Positions 1-10,187 of a DNA stretch of 64,000 nt are shown here, piece after piece. The position numbers and the translations under genes were made by a program. The notes beneath the pieces are model-generated. The model was given only the letters and a program-made list of their open reading frames with translations, was not told where the DNA came from and ran no database searches. Position 1 is the stretch's first letter. The number at the start of each line of letters is the position of its first letter. Source of the DNA: Rhytidiadelphus loreus (taxonomy: Eukaryota; Streptophyta; Bryopsida; Hypnales; Hylocomiaceae); the NCBI GenBank assembly GCA_947034895.1, contig OX344764.1, forward strand, positions 73,203,348 through 73,267,347, written 5' to 3'.

Positions 1-256
1 GGAGGTAGTTCGCCGATCGGCTAGCGTTAGTTAGCGGTGCACCTAGAGGTATGTAGTTCGGGTCGCGTCGCGTTGAGTGGTCATTTTTTTTATTCCATAT
101 AGAATTCCGTTTCAGCTCGAGTCGAGCTGATTTGTAGCTTCACGTGTCTTTTTATCATTTGTGGAGTTTCTTTGATGCTACCAATAAATGTTACTTCCAT
201 ATTTGATGAGGACGGTTATACTGTAATTTTACTAATTTACCCTTGTTGGTTTCCAG

Positions 257-886
257 ATGGACAGCACATTCCGCGCTCCGGTTGGTCACCTTCAATGCCA
301 AGTGTTGGCCGACTCTATTTTCGACTACGGGCAATATGTAATCCTCAGTACTGGGAACTTCTTGTGCTCTGCTCCCATTGTAAATTCCTCAATGGACTTC
401 TCTGTCTTGCCCGTTGATGACGGGGTGGTGGACAGTCCTCCTAATCGGAAGCCACGCTTGCCGGTGTCTTGTTCACCATCGCCGCTGCGCTCAAGGAACC
501 GCAAGGATTTTTCACAGTCCCCATCGGGATTAGATAGATTGACGCAGAGAAGGCTTTACGAAGACGCCAATTACCAAATGACTACCCCGGTGGTGGACGT
601 GCAAGTCCCAATTCAAGCATGTGAAGAAGACGTGAAGCTGGCGGTTATTCCACCCTTACCTACTCGGCGCCGTGTATCATCTTCGATAGGTAGAGTGAAG
701 AGGAAATATGATGGGCCTTCGAGCAGTCAATGCTCAACTCCATCATGGGATTCCTGGGAGCGACGGTCCTTGAGGGCACAACGGCTGGAACACATCCGCG
801 AGGGTGGGAAAATTGCAAAAGGATATAGTCGTGGACCTGAAATTCTCAAGGCCATGGAGAAGATGAAGAGTAAATCGCTCCAGTAG
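257..886 (+). CDS. Hypothetical protein or 3'-terminal exon, 209 aa
   Basis: An open frame of 209 codons begins with ATG directly after a polypyrimidine stretch and AG at 255-256, so it may be a last exon whose upstream exons lie before the window. The first 45 residues are mixed hydrophobic. Residues 60-100 are rich in Pro, Ser and Arg, and the C-terminal third is basic (RRR, KRK and a Lys-rich end at KMKSKSLQ), so a nuclear protein is possible. I recognise no family. Base composition is more balanced than the AT-rich DNA downstream, which supports past coding use. It could be a third relic belonging to the same element as the two divergent genes to its right, but nothing in the sequence proves that. 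Confidence 0.4.
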   Translation: MDSTFRAPVGHLQCQVLADSIFDYGQYVILSTGNFLCSAPIVNSSMDFSVLPVDDGVVDSPPNRKPRLPVSCSPSPLRSRNRKDFSQSPSGLDRLTQRRLYEDANYQMTTPVVDVQVPIQACEEDVKLAVIPPLPTRRRVSSSIGRVKRKYDGPSSSQCSTPSWDSWERRSLRAQRLEHIREGGKIAKGYSRGPEILKAMEKMKSKSLQ

Positions 887-1106
887 TAGTTCCCTATGAT
901 AAATGTATATTCTAGAATAGACACGGTCAAGTGTCTTTAAATAGTTCATAGTTTTCACGCACTTACGTAGTCGGGACATATATCTAGAGTGTAAATGATG
1001 TAGGTAGCGACAATCCTCCTAACATAAAAGACACGATGCCTGGAGATTGTATCGGTGCCATTCGATGCAACATGTTCAATTTTGACAGATCCGGTAGTCT
1101 AGGTTC

Positions 1107-1445
1107 CTTGTTTTCTTTGGTTGTGATGGCCTTGTGAGTAGGAGTTCCAAACAATGAGATCGCGGATATAGGAGAAGGAACTGGACGATGGTCTCCGACA
1201 TACATCTAAACACTAGAACTGTACAGACTTAAACATCTAAGCGTCGCTCTTTAGAGCTCCATGAGCGGGCAATCCAAATTACCATGCGTGAAATTGCCGT
1301 TCGAGGAACACCGGAGTGGCGCCTTCATGTTTTCGGTTCTAGGATTTGATTGCTTACATCTATGTCGGGGACCATCGTCCAGTTCCTTCTTCTATAACCA
1401 TCGCCCCGTCGTTTGAAGCTTCTACTCACAAGGCCAACACAGTTG
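1107..1445. repeat. Inverted repeat pair, about 100-bp arms
   Basis: The segment at about 1107-1212 read in reverse complement matches about 1349-1445. Shared strings include GACCATCGTCCAGTTCCTTC and CTACTCACAAGGCCA. The arms are separated by about 135 bp and are imperfect. No gene is seen in 887-2286; this pair and the next one are the only structures noticed there. Confidence 0.65.
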
Positions 1446-1598
1446 GAGACGATGAGGTCCTTCATATGAGGCATCACTAGTATATGTAGTTGTACATAGC
1501 AAGTGCATATGACACTTCGGTACTTGGAGTTTCAAGCTGTGTTGGAGACTTTGTAGAAAGGATCTTGGATAGAGAGCATCTAATGATTGTAAATGTGA

Positions 1599-1845
1599 TG
1601 TAGGCCTTCAAATGAGTTAGTTCTATAGTGAAGGCGAACTGTAGGAAGCATAAATAGGAGAATCCATACAAACAATTGCCGGCATGGTGATTGAGAATGA
1701 CGCTCACTCCTTGCGCTGCACACAACGCAATGTTTGAGGGTCACTCTCAATCGTCATGTCAGGCAATTGTTTCTATGGAATCTTGTATTTTTGCTTCTTT
1801 CGGTTCGCCTCTGCTATGAAATTAGTTGATTTGGAGACCTTCCTT
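1599..1845. repeat. Large imperfect palindrome with short loop
   Basis: The left arm at about 1599-1711 is complementary to about 1735-1845, around a loop of roughly 24 bp. Matching pieces include AACAATTGCC and CGATTGAGAGTGACCC against their partners. On one strand this would form a stem of over 100 bp. It may be a foldback or MITE remnant, or a tail-to-tail duplication. Confidence 0.6.
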
Positions 1846-2286
1846 TCTACTTTATGATGTCTGTGGATGCCGTAGCGGGTCAGTGCATGTATTTTGACAA
1901 GGAAAGTGTATACATCCTATAAATTTGTGGATTCAATGATCATATAATATATAGGAGTTATTATATATGCTTCCACTTTCTAAATATAGCACTTCAATAT
2001 GTGTTTTAGGGGTCATTGTATTGCTGATTTACTTATATTTAATACTGACTTCTCTTAAGTATATGATTTCTAGTGACTGCCAAGCTCTCATTTCACTAGA
2101 AATCTCCGATTTTAATGAATATAGTGTTATAGGAACATTATGCACGATACAATGATGCTAGAAACAATTTCCAAAGGGGTGTAATTGGGTCCGATAAAAT
2201 GCAAGTATTGGCCCTTTCAGTCTCAGTACATTTCTATTCATATTTTCAACAAACAAAGGTCGAGTCCTGAGATGCCGAAAGTCAAA

Positions 2287-2931
2287 CTAATTTGATTCCA
2301 AATGATTCAGTACCCCGCTAAGAAGCACTTGTTTCACTTCATTGAAACTGAAAGTTGCCGCATGAATGAAGGCCTCCGATGTAGATTGTAGATTGCAGAT
2401 AACAGTGAAAACTAAATAAAGATGCTTATAGTTTGCCCACGTTCCCCGCTTGTCCAAGCACTTCAACTTCATCTCCTTGAAATTGGGACAGGTGCAGTCC
2501 AAAAATGAGGATATAGTGAGCATGTACTTCTCATGTCGAGGCTCTACACCCGAAATGAGTGACACTATACAACCAAATCCAGAGTGGGGAACCATTGTCA
2601 CCCTTTCAATACGTGCATTTAGAATTAGGGCCGAAGCACAATTGTTCTGGTGCTTCACAATTGGTGCCTTTAGGTTGCGACGAACGACCTTCCCCGCCCG
2701 AGTTGTAGGATGCTCATCTGGCAAAGACAAAACATGGAAGGCATGGACGATTTGTATGCCAGCTTCTCCACCAAATAGTCTGCGGGGTGAAATGAATTCA
2801 CGCTGCGGAAGTTGAAATCCTCCTACTTCCAAGGCCAAGATCTCGGCCGCAGATAGTTTGGTACCCATTTTCACTGGCCAAATGGCCGGAATAGGGGGTA
2901 CTGCTGACACCCACTTTCGCCGTGTACCTTT
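2287..2931 (-). pseudogene. C-terminal exon with degenerate SWIM finger
   Basis: This last exon reads open for about 215 codons, counting from the in-frame residue at 2934. The stretch CTCPNFKEM (first Cys about residue 147) followed about 18 residues later by WANYKHLYLVF matches the SWIM layout C-x-C...C-x-H. The third ligand is Tyr (codon TAT) where the family has Cys, so zinc binding should be impaired. SWIM fingers sit at the C-terminus of MULE-type and related plant transposases and bind DNA or protein. The exon appears to start after an AG near 2931, in frame with the block ending at 2976 once the short intron is removed. Confidence 0.65.
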
Positions 2932-2975
2932 CACACATCGTTCAATGTCATCATTGCAAAAGAAAAATTACATAC

Positions 2976-3732
2976 GTTCGTGTCGATTTTTTCTATAATT
3001 CTCCATCATACCTGTATACGTTGGTGCTGCAGTAGCATTGTTGTTCTGAACTATTCGTGCTGTGCACTTCTTCTTCGTAATTGCTTGCAATGCAAAGCAT
3101 GCCTTTGCTAATGTTTTCGGTAAACGTGCTAGGTGCCGTTGGCCCTCATCGCACATGGTCTCCTGAATAGCTGACACATGAGTCGACTTCGGAATAGTAG
3201 TTTGGCCTTCAATGTTCTCATATGATGTCACCAGTGGATGCTCCACATGCACAGCGTGACAAACATCCTCTAGAATTGGGTTCAAATTTGATGCACTGGT
3301 GGTGGCTCTCCTGGACCTCGTTTGGATGCGAGGATGAGAGAAATTGACTTTGTCCGGTCTATGTGAGTCAAATTCGCACCCAAGTGGCATGTCTGCCTTC
3401 CTTTTCTGTGATCCAAAACTTCTTCACCTTCAAGATGAGGCTCTCTATTAAAGAATTCCTCCACACCTGCAATGTTTGAAATAGCTTCTATGAGCGGCTT
3501 CGGATTTCTTGTCCGTTCTACTGAACGTTGGGCCACGCGGAGCATTAGCTCGTCCTTCCCCGGGCCCGTACTAGCTTCATTTCCCTTCAAGTATTAGTAA
3601 TACCGAACCATCTGCATAAACGCTCTCACAAAGTCATCTACCGTGGCAATGTACAGATCATTCCCCCGATTTCTAGACTGTCTCAGCGAGGTTGCAAGAT
3701 GGCATTTCTACTAGCTCTGACTCTGTAAGATC
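2976..3732 (-). pseudogene. Middle exon of SWIM-type transposase relic, disrupted
   Basis: It begins after a clear acceptor (CTTTCAG, minus strand) and joins the previous exon in phase. The product starts DLTESELVEMPSCNLAETV and continues with RNRGNDLYIATVDDFVRAF and later GPGKDELMLRVAQRS. A frame break sits near 3680, a TAA follows MVRYY at about 3595, and the frame changes again around 3330-3380, after which NPILEDVCHAVHVEHP and further residues read open to the GTATGT donor. The segment between the DDE core and the SWIM finger is helical in comparable transposases. I assign it by position, not by a named domain. Confidence 0.55.
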
Positions 3733-4069
3733 CTGAAAGAAAAAAAAGAATCATACACCACAATCATTTTTCAACGTCCACATATATGCTTTAAACGTTT
3801 TTTTAGGTTGAATGGTTTCCAGATCTTAATCCTTTAGTAGTGCAAACGCCCTACATCAGTTGCACTATTTGGGTACTGCGTATCAAAATATTTGAAAGAG
3901 ATATAAAAAAGTTTCAAGAGTGAGACCACAGCAAAACTCCTTTTGGTACCCAGAAGGATTGGGCCAGGTACAAACACCATGCATCACCCATACGTTATTG
4001 CTTAATGCAGAACACAGTTGTCCTCTTTATAAAAGTAAAATGTGCAAGAGCTAGCCCAACCTCAAACCT

Positions 4070-4085
4070 CTCTCGGTACCGAGAG
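4070..4085. repeat. 16-bp palindrome CTCTCGGTACCGAGAG in intron of the minus-strand relic
   Basis: This is a perfect 16-bp palindrome. Relative to the consensus GTCTCGGNNCCGAGAC seen at 10.2-14.3 kb, both outermost bases are changed in a way that keeps the symmetry (G to C and C to G). It lies in the intron between 4353 and 3733. Confidence 0.75.
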
Positions 4086-4353
4086 TGTTTCCAATGTTTG
4101 TAGGTCATGCAACATTCATAGTCATTTGCCTACCAATGTTGTACACAGAATCCAAATTATAGTACAATTTCCAAGAAGCTGTTCACCCAAGCACCTCATA
4201 GCATCTAAAGGAATGTATTACTCCTACAAAATATGGACAAGGCTACAAGTAATAGTTATATAAATAGAAAGGTAAGAAGGACAGTTGAAAATAAGTTTGG
4301 ATGTAGGACCTCTATATTTAGAGAAATCACAGAGAGGATGGAAATAGACTTAC

Positions 4354-4890
4354 AAGTTGCATGAATCTGCCCCATTGACGATACCAAAAATGCCAAAAAG
4401 AAAGCGACAATTCCAGTCGATGAAGTTCTGATTCCGTTGTGGCCCCTGATGATAACCACCATGCCTTTATAGCTAGGTAACGTGTCTCAGACTCTTCAGA
4501 AGTAGAAGAATTCTTGTATTGCTTACACAATTGACGATGTTGATCTTGTAAGTCCACACGAATGTCCGCCTTCGTATGTTTTTCCATGGATTGGGTCCAA
4601 TAAAAGAGGCATGTTCTTTCACAATTCTCCATAGGAACATTACTATCCCCAGATCCATAGACCATCCGCATAGCATTCCAATTTGCTTGTGCACTATCTG
4701 CCATAAATCCCTTGAATTGCGGCTTGCCAACTCCATGTCGTTCAAGAGCAGAGTTTAGATTCTTCCCAAATAAAATTTGAGCCTCTCCATCTTCCGATTG
4801 CATGTCACAAACAGCGATGGTCATTACACGACAATACACGGAATCATACACGTGACACGCCATGGTTGTCCAACTCTTCACGTTGTCGTG
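4354..4890 (-). pseudogene. DDE-type core exon of Mutator-like transposase relic
   Basis: This exon is fully open (179 codons) between a TTTGCAG acceptor and a GTAAGT donor. The product begins HDNVKSWTTMACHVYD and contains MTIAVCDMQSED, then FKGFMADSAQANWN, where the Asp fits the second acidic residue of an RNase H-like DDE fold. It is followed by ENCERTCLFYW, matching the C-x2-H-W motif of MULE-type cores but with Tyr in the His position. The rest is helical and Trp-rich. The first catalytic Asp should lie in the preceding exon or in sequence lost in the 1.4-kb gap. Best read as a fragment of a Mutator-like or related DDE core; KDZ-type families are an alternative. Confidence 0.6.
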
Positions 4891-5011
4891 CTGCAAATGC
4901 AGACATTATGTAGAATATGTATATACATATGTTTTAATTAGATTTAAATATTTGTAGCATTTAAAGAAGATGACGTCATTTGAGGTGGCTTCAAGGTGAC
5001 GCCTTCTCTCT

Positions 5012-5551
5012 TTGACTATAAAGAGAAAGATTCACTTGAAAGCTTCATCTTATTTGATATTCTTCTTTGTGTTTCATTTAGATTACATTATGTTGAACTG
5101 GAGGGTTTTTTCTGAGCCTCAAGATGAAGAATCTCAACCGGAGCGTGAGTTTGAATTTTCTTTATCACAACTGCCGGATCAGCCACAATTGCCATTGGAT
5201 CTTTCTTTACTACATGGGTGACCAGAAGACGAAGTTGGGCCATCTCGACCACCGAAACAACCTCACGTGGAGAAACGATGGCACGGTAACCTTGATTGCG
5301 ACGCTCGGGCAATGGTGATTTTATTGCAGGTTGGATGTGTTGAACCTGACAGCCGAGAAGTAACATTTGAAGGATGTTTTGAAGGATGTTTTGAAGGCTT
5401 AAACGAAGAGCAGTACTTTTGCATGGTGAAGCCTATCGAAGGGAGTCGTGGTCATCAACGATGGTTGGAAGGGCCAGTCAGTCCTTTAACCAAGGCGGAT
5501 CGTGCCGAATACGTTGCTGCTACCGTCAAACGCATCCTCAAATTCTTGTAG
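5012..5551 (+). pseudogene. Hypothetical plus-strand ORF with one in-frame stop, inside the minus-strand intron
   Basis: One frame runs from about 5012 (ATG candidate at 5096) to TAG at 5551, interrupted only by TGA at 5219-5221. Before the stop the product is acidic and Gln-rich (EPQDEESQPEREFEFSLSQL); after it comes PEDEVGPSRPPKQPHVEKRW, then VGCVEPDSREVTFEGCFEG and LNEEQYFCMVKPIEG. A short unit encoding EGCF is duplicated at about 5370-5395. A TATAAA-like string lies at about 5018. The TGA could derive from CGA by C-to-T change. I recognise no family. The frame could be a separate captured gene or an exon of a gene overlapping the transposase relic on the other strand. Confidence 0.45.
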
Positions 5552-6316
5552 ATGGAGTGACATTTCGATTGGAGCTCTAGTTTTTTACCTCTATTAGATA
5601 TATGTTGATTTTTAGTTCTTCATTCCATAGTTGAAGTGATTTATTTCAATAAATTTGTGTTTGTGAAGTAGTATGAAGAAAATATTCGAATAGTTTATTT
5701 TTTAGGTGAACTTGAAGTGAATTTCCTTCAAAGTTAAAGATAAAGAAATAGTTGTGAGGCTAAATAAGGGCTCAATTATTCATGTTGTAGTTTTGGGAGT
5801 GAGTTAGGGGCTGACCCCACTTGTTTGTGTGGTTAAAGTGAAGATAAGGTGGAGAAAAGGTTAACACTATTCATCTTCTCTCCCGTTGGGAGTTTAGGGA
5901 GGACCCGAATGTTTGGAGAGTCATTGTGTTGTGGATGAGACAAAGTGGGGTTAATTGCCCACGTGGTCGAGACTTTTATGTTGTTCCTACTGGTGAGGCA
6001 AGTTTACTGGTCACCGTGGGTTTGAAATTTAGGATCCAATCCCTCGGACAGCTCAGCTCGTGGTTTGGCCGTCCCGTTTTACACGTTCAAAGCCCGTGGT
6101 TTCTTATCACCCTACCTTAACCCTTGGCCTATTTAAAAACACAACAGGATAGGACAACGAGTAGCAGTTTGAAGATTTGAAGACTCAACGATTCGAAGAT
6201 TCAACAAGATTACCAATTCATTTGTTGATTTAAATCAACTTAATATGATTTCTGTCATTCCCGAGTCATTTCTGGTCGCAGCCAGAATCCTCGTGATTTC
6301 CCGAGGCAAACGCTCT

Positions 6317-7375
6317 CTACACGACAATGCGTTTGACATGATCAAACATAAGCCACGCATGCTCAAGGTCACCTCCACTTTGCATTCGTTTGACAAGGTC
6401 CACTCCACTACCAGGTCCAACTTCAGACATCTTAAAAATGAAAACTTTATCCACATCTGTCCCTTGCCCAGGGAATTTACTTTCCTGAACAAATGCCCAC
6501 GTGCTTGATCCCCTCAACTTGGTAATACTGTCAATTACACCAAATCTCCTTAAATACTTGAATGATGTTATCTCATTCCGAATACTTGGGGAGCTGAAGT
6601 ATTTGCATTTGTCGAGTACTAGGACGAGTTCATCAAAGTCAAGAGTCTTGGTCGGCATTCCATCCGGGCACAGAATAAGCTCACCCAAGAGTTCTTTGGT
6701 AGCCTCCATGACAATTGAGGAGTTGGTTCCAGTCGGTGTTCTCTCCAGTTGTTCTCCAATCAGAGTCCGGGTTCTGTCCTTCATGTCTCTAAGTTCACCA
6801 TCTTTCACCGGATGTTGGTGAGTGCCCAGATGTACAAAAGCACGAGTATGCGACTCATGCCCGGTTACATAGTAGACCTTGACACTACACCTGGCAATAC
6901 ATGAGGGAGTCATCTTGCATATTTTACAAACAAGAGATGATCCAGGAGGGTGGACTTCACCCACTGCAATTGGAATAGGTGATAGCCCTTCCCATTCTAG
7001 TTCATTCATGGCCTCGGTTCGGTGGACGCGACTAAGAAACTCACAAGAAGAATTCATGCAACGAAGATGACCTAGGCAGGAAGCTGTACAAAAAGACAAC
7101 CCCATGGGGTTAGATATGTTTGTGGTCACCATCTTAGACCACACGTGACCATCACAGCGCCGATCCATACCAACCATGTTTTTTACTTCAGATTGCGTAG
7201 GATAGGACTCTAGTGCAGGCAATTCAAATATTACGTTGCCGTTGAACTTTGGAGGCAACACTTGAACTTTCTTGAGGGGAATAGTATCGTAATCGACTTT
7301 GGACAACACATTTCTACATTCCTTCAACGTTGGAAGTTTCTTCAAACCGTTTATAACAGACCCTTGTGACACGAG
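6317..7375 (-). pseudogene. Zinc-cluster exon of transposase relic
   Basis: The exon follows a CTGCAG acceptor and is open for about 352 codons. Counting from position 7372, a Cys set at about residues 95, 99, 105 and 110 (CTASCLGHLRCMNSSC) is followed by Cys at 149, 152, 158 and 162 and His at 172, 175, 181, 185 and 187 (AFVHLGTHQHPV). This resembles FLYWCH or WRKY-GCM1-like zinc modules found N-terminal to MULE-type DDE cores, where they help bind DNA. The end near DHVKRIVV shows no convincing donor, so the junction to the DDE core 1.4 kb away is damaged or there is an unseen exon. Confidence 0.6.
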
Positions 7376-7427
7376 CTGCAGATTGATTGGTTGTCATTAC
7401 AGGGAACGTGGCCCTTGGTAATGTCGA

Positions 7428-7883
7428 CTAAGAAGGAGTGTTACTGATTCTGTCGTCCTGAGGGGGATCTACGTCTGAATCATCACTGAGAATGGTGACA
7501 TAATCCGGAAGCACCTCTCTCTTGACACGAGATAAGGGTGGGGTTTGAAATGCTGACGAAGAAGATCGATGGGGTGTGAAGCCGTCTGTAGAATGGGGCT
7601 GCTTTGAATCTAGTACTCCAAATGTCCTATATTTTCCAAGCTTCAAATGCCAGTACGTATCCTCACCAACTGCGGCAGGAACTTGTCCTAGGCTATGAGT
7701 GATTTTCCCAGTGTCGAGGTCAAATATGTCTTCATCAACGTAGACGGACTCTATCTTAAAATTAAAACGTAGACTTAATTTGCAAGCTGACACAATGGCA
7801 AGTCCATCTTTGCCTACTGGAAAAAGGATTGGAACATCATCCCTACTTGCACCAAGCACTACCATGTCCTTGAAGTCTATCAT
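7428..7883 (-). pseudogene. N-terminal exon of transposase relic, with SUMO-type motifs
   Basis: A true ATG at 7883-7881 opens 151 codons. The first 70 residues form an alternating hydrophobic and charged domain of unknown fold. Residues 95-120 are Ser/Pro-rich. VKRE at about 120-123 fits the SUMO-attachment pattern (hydrophobic-K-x-E) and VTILSDDSD at about 129-137 fits a SUMO-interaction motif followed by acidic residues. The frame ends at TAG just before the next exon's acceptor; the exact donor is unclear. I infer this is the 5' part of the same gene because of strand, spacing and absence of another candidate. Confidence 0.45.
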
Positions 7884-9928
7884 AGCGAATAATCTATGCT
7901 TCGTGGTATCAGATCGTCTACAATCAAAATTCCAGCTGCTTATAGAAGAATTGCTTGACAGTGAAGAGCGTCCACAATAATGAGTTTGACATTCTACAGC
8001 AATTGAGGGCTACTCCATAAAAGACAACCTAAGCAGAAAAACAACCTCATGCATGGAAAATAGGAAAGGAAATGTGTGTCCGCTACTAATAGGATTTAAG
8101 GACAACATTGAAGTATTCAGATATAGAAGGGACAATTAAACCATTGGAATGAACATTTGAATTGGGCGGTGAAGTGAATGTTACAACTGCTAAAAAATAG
8201 AATAGCCTCCATATAGCATGATCTCTGCTGCCAATACATAGTAAACATTCAAAACTATAAAGGCACTCCGCCATCTCATTGCCACGCGTTGTCATCGGAG
8301 ACCCCAACTGGAAAGTATTCAATACAAAGTAACCTCCAAAATCAATATGCTTCATTAAATCCGATACCGTCTGACCATTCAGAGAAAAAGATGTTTTTGT
8401 TTAAGGCAAACTCATCAAGAAGAGGAAGTAGGCGCCCTTAACAATGACGATGCTTCACCAAGAACAATTGGGACAATTGGAATGCTGACCTGTTCTATGG
8501 CCCATTATCAGAATAACTATCTTATAAACGTTAAATAAAAAAAATTCAAAATTCAATATTGAACAGCTACCTCAGGAGCAAATTATAGAGGTCATAGCAA
8601 ATCAGGAGTGCCAAAGACACATTTGGCCCTTGACCCTCTAATTAAAGGCTTTTAATAGTACTACATTATTCTACCATGACAATCAAAATGTATTATATAG
8701 CAGACGTCAAAATACCAACGTAGGGTAAGGTAATAGTAGTCTGATGTGGACATCAATATTTAAAAAAATTAAAGAACCATACTAATTCTATTATTCCTTA
8801 ACCCTCCCAATTTCTAAACGAGGAACACACTCATATTCTTATTTCTTATTTCATATTCCTTGAATGAAATTTTTGGAAATTATAGGAGATACTTGATGAA
8901 GTTGTCGTTGTATGCGATGGTTGGATTTCGTGAAGTAAGAGACCTCTTATTGTTCTAAAGATACAAATGTGCAAGTGTGTAAAGTGGCCGAACTTCCATT
9001 GACCGCAGTTGGAAACAACACTTGCATATGGAAAAAAAAATGAAGAAAAGCACATATGAAATCCAATGGAACATATTTCACAGAGAAAGTTATAATACTT
9101 TTCTTGTTATAAGATATAAACAAAATATTCAAATTTGATCTTCAAAACATATTCTAGAAGTGTGGTTATGCACATCCCTCAAAGTGACCCTTGAATATAT
9201 AAACAAGGAGGTTTAGGTGTCAATATTAGGGCAATACTAATTGCAGAGGTACTATATTCCGGTTCAGGAATTTAAAATCGTCATATAGTGACGCGTGTCT
9301 ACAATTTAGTGTACGGAAACCTAATTTTTCCGATAGGCATACTTCCAGAAGTGAACCTGGAAAATCAAATTGAGGAATCAACAAATGTTAGGACACTACC
9401 AAAATTACGTCTAACCTTGATATGCGTGTATTGAGGAATCAATAAACGTATTGTGCAGTATTGAGGAATCAATAGATGTTATGGCACTACCAAAAATGGA
9501 AATCGGAAGGCATGTTGTATCCCACGAAAACGTATCCCTAATTTTCGGCCTGACCTAGCCAGGATAGGGCGACCGGGCCTCACCACCATACAAGAAACCG
9601 AACTGCATGGAGGCTGCACCGAGCGCCGACTGAGGAGTTCCACATCCTGGAACCCTAAAACTGGAAGGCAGTTGTTACCTTCGGCATCTGTGACACTCTC
9701 CGCCTCAATTATTTTGCAACGTACGCCTATTCTCTCCGGACATTCTCTGTGTATGACTATATGATTGTATGATTGATTGTTATCGATCCTGAGCAACTAG
9801 AATGTCTGAATGATAGAATGCTTGATTGCGAGAGAGTCAGATTCTTTCATTATTTTTGTAACGGTAAGGCGCAGTACATGCTCTCCGTGATTCTGACTTC
9901 TGTCTCGAAACTCAGGAAGAAGGTGACT
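7884..9928. other. Spacer between two divergent relic genes
   Basis: No gene is supported. At about 9371-9500 a short unit (TTGAGGAATCAAYARAYGTT) occurs three times, twice followed by CACTACCAAAA. From 9530 to 9720 base composition rises above the surroundings, as expected for a promoter or 5' leader of the plus-strand gene starting at 9929, but no TATA box is convincing. Confidence 0.45.
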
Positions 9929-10018
9929 ATGAATCAGATTACGAGGTCGCAACAAGCACAGGCTGCTAAAGTTGGAGGAAACGCACAAGCCAACCACATT
10001 CAGCCTCCATCTGAAATG
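9929..10018 (+). pseudogene. Exon 1 of ParB/methyltransferase-like relic
   Basis: ATG at 9929 opens 30 codons (MNQITRSQQAQAAKVGGNAQ and on to PPSEM), ending at a GTACGA donor in phase 0. The next exon, 11412-11510 (DVQKTPLATSTKVILEAEG and on), is also phase 0 and ends at a GTAAGC donor. Start choice rests on this phase agreement; the frame is open further upstream, so an earlier start cannot be excluded. Confidence 0.4.
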
Positions 10019-10187
10019 GTACGAAATCCATTCTCACGTTTTCAGTTTTCCTAAAGTGACGCTCTGGATTTTAGCAATAAGGGTTGCGATGAGGCTACGG
10101 GAAGCACTGGTGCCAAAAGTAGGTTGGAATCACGTAGAGGTTAAGAAAATCCAGTCCCTGTGCAAGGGCGATGCGTCTCCGGCAGTA

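Larger units (their letters stand above)
2287..7883 (-). pseudogene. Decayed multi-exon Mutator-like transposase gene with SWIM zinc finger
   Basis: Five coding blocks on the minus strand line up in a plausible protein order: 7883-7428 (N-terminal), 7375-6317 (Cys/His zinc cluster), 4890-4354 (DDE-type core), 3732-2976 (middle) and about 2931-2287 (SWIM). Several joins have clean splice sites and matching phase, for example CAG acceptors before 4890 and 3732 and GTAAGT and GTATGT donors after 4354 and 2976. Such transposases cut and paste DNA in the nucleus. Damage includes a TAA at about 3595, a frame break near 3680 and at about 3330-3380, and loss of one SWIM cysteine. The 4891-6316 intron holds a plus-strand coding relic. 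The 3733-4353 intron holds a 16-bp palindrome also found in the divergent gene to the right. No terminal inverted repeats were identified. The gene may be a dead autonomous element or a decayed domesticated copy. Confidence 0.65.

Noticed and set aside
5926..6120. Short plus-strand open frame in the transposase intron
   Set aside because: 64 codons, no start context, no family resemblance and no splice support.
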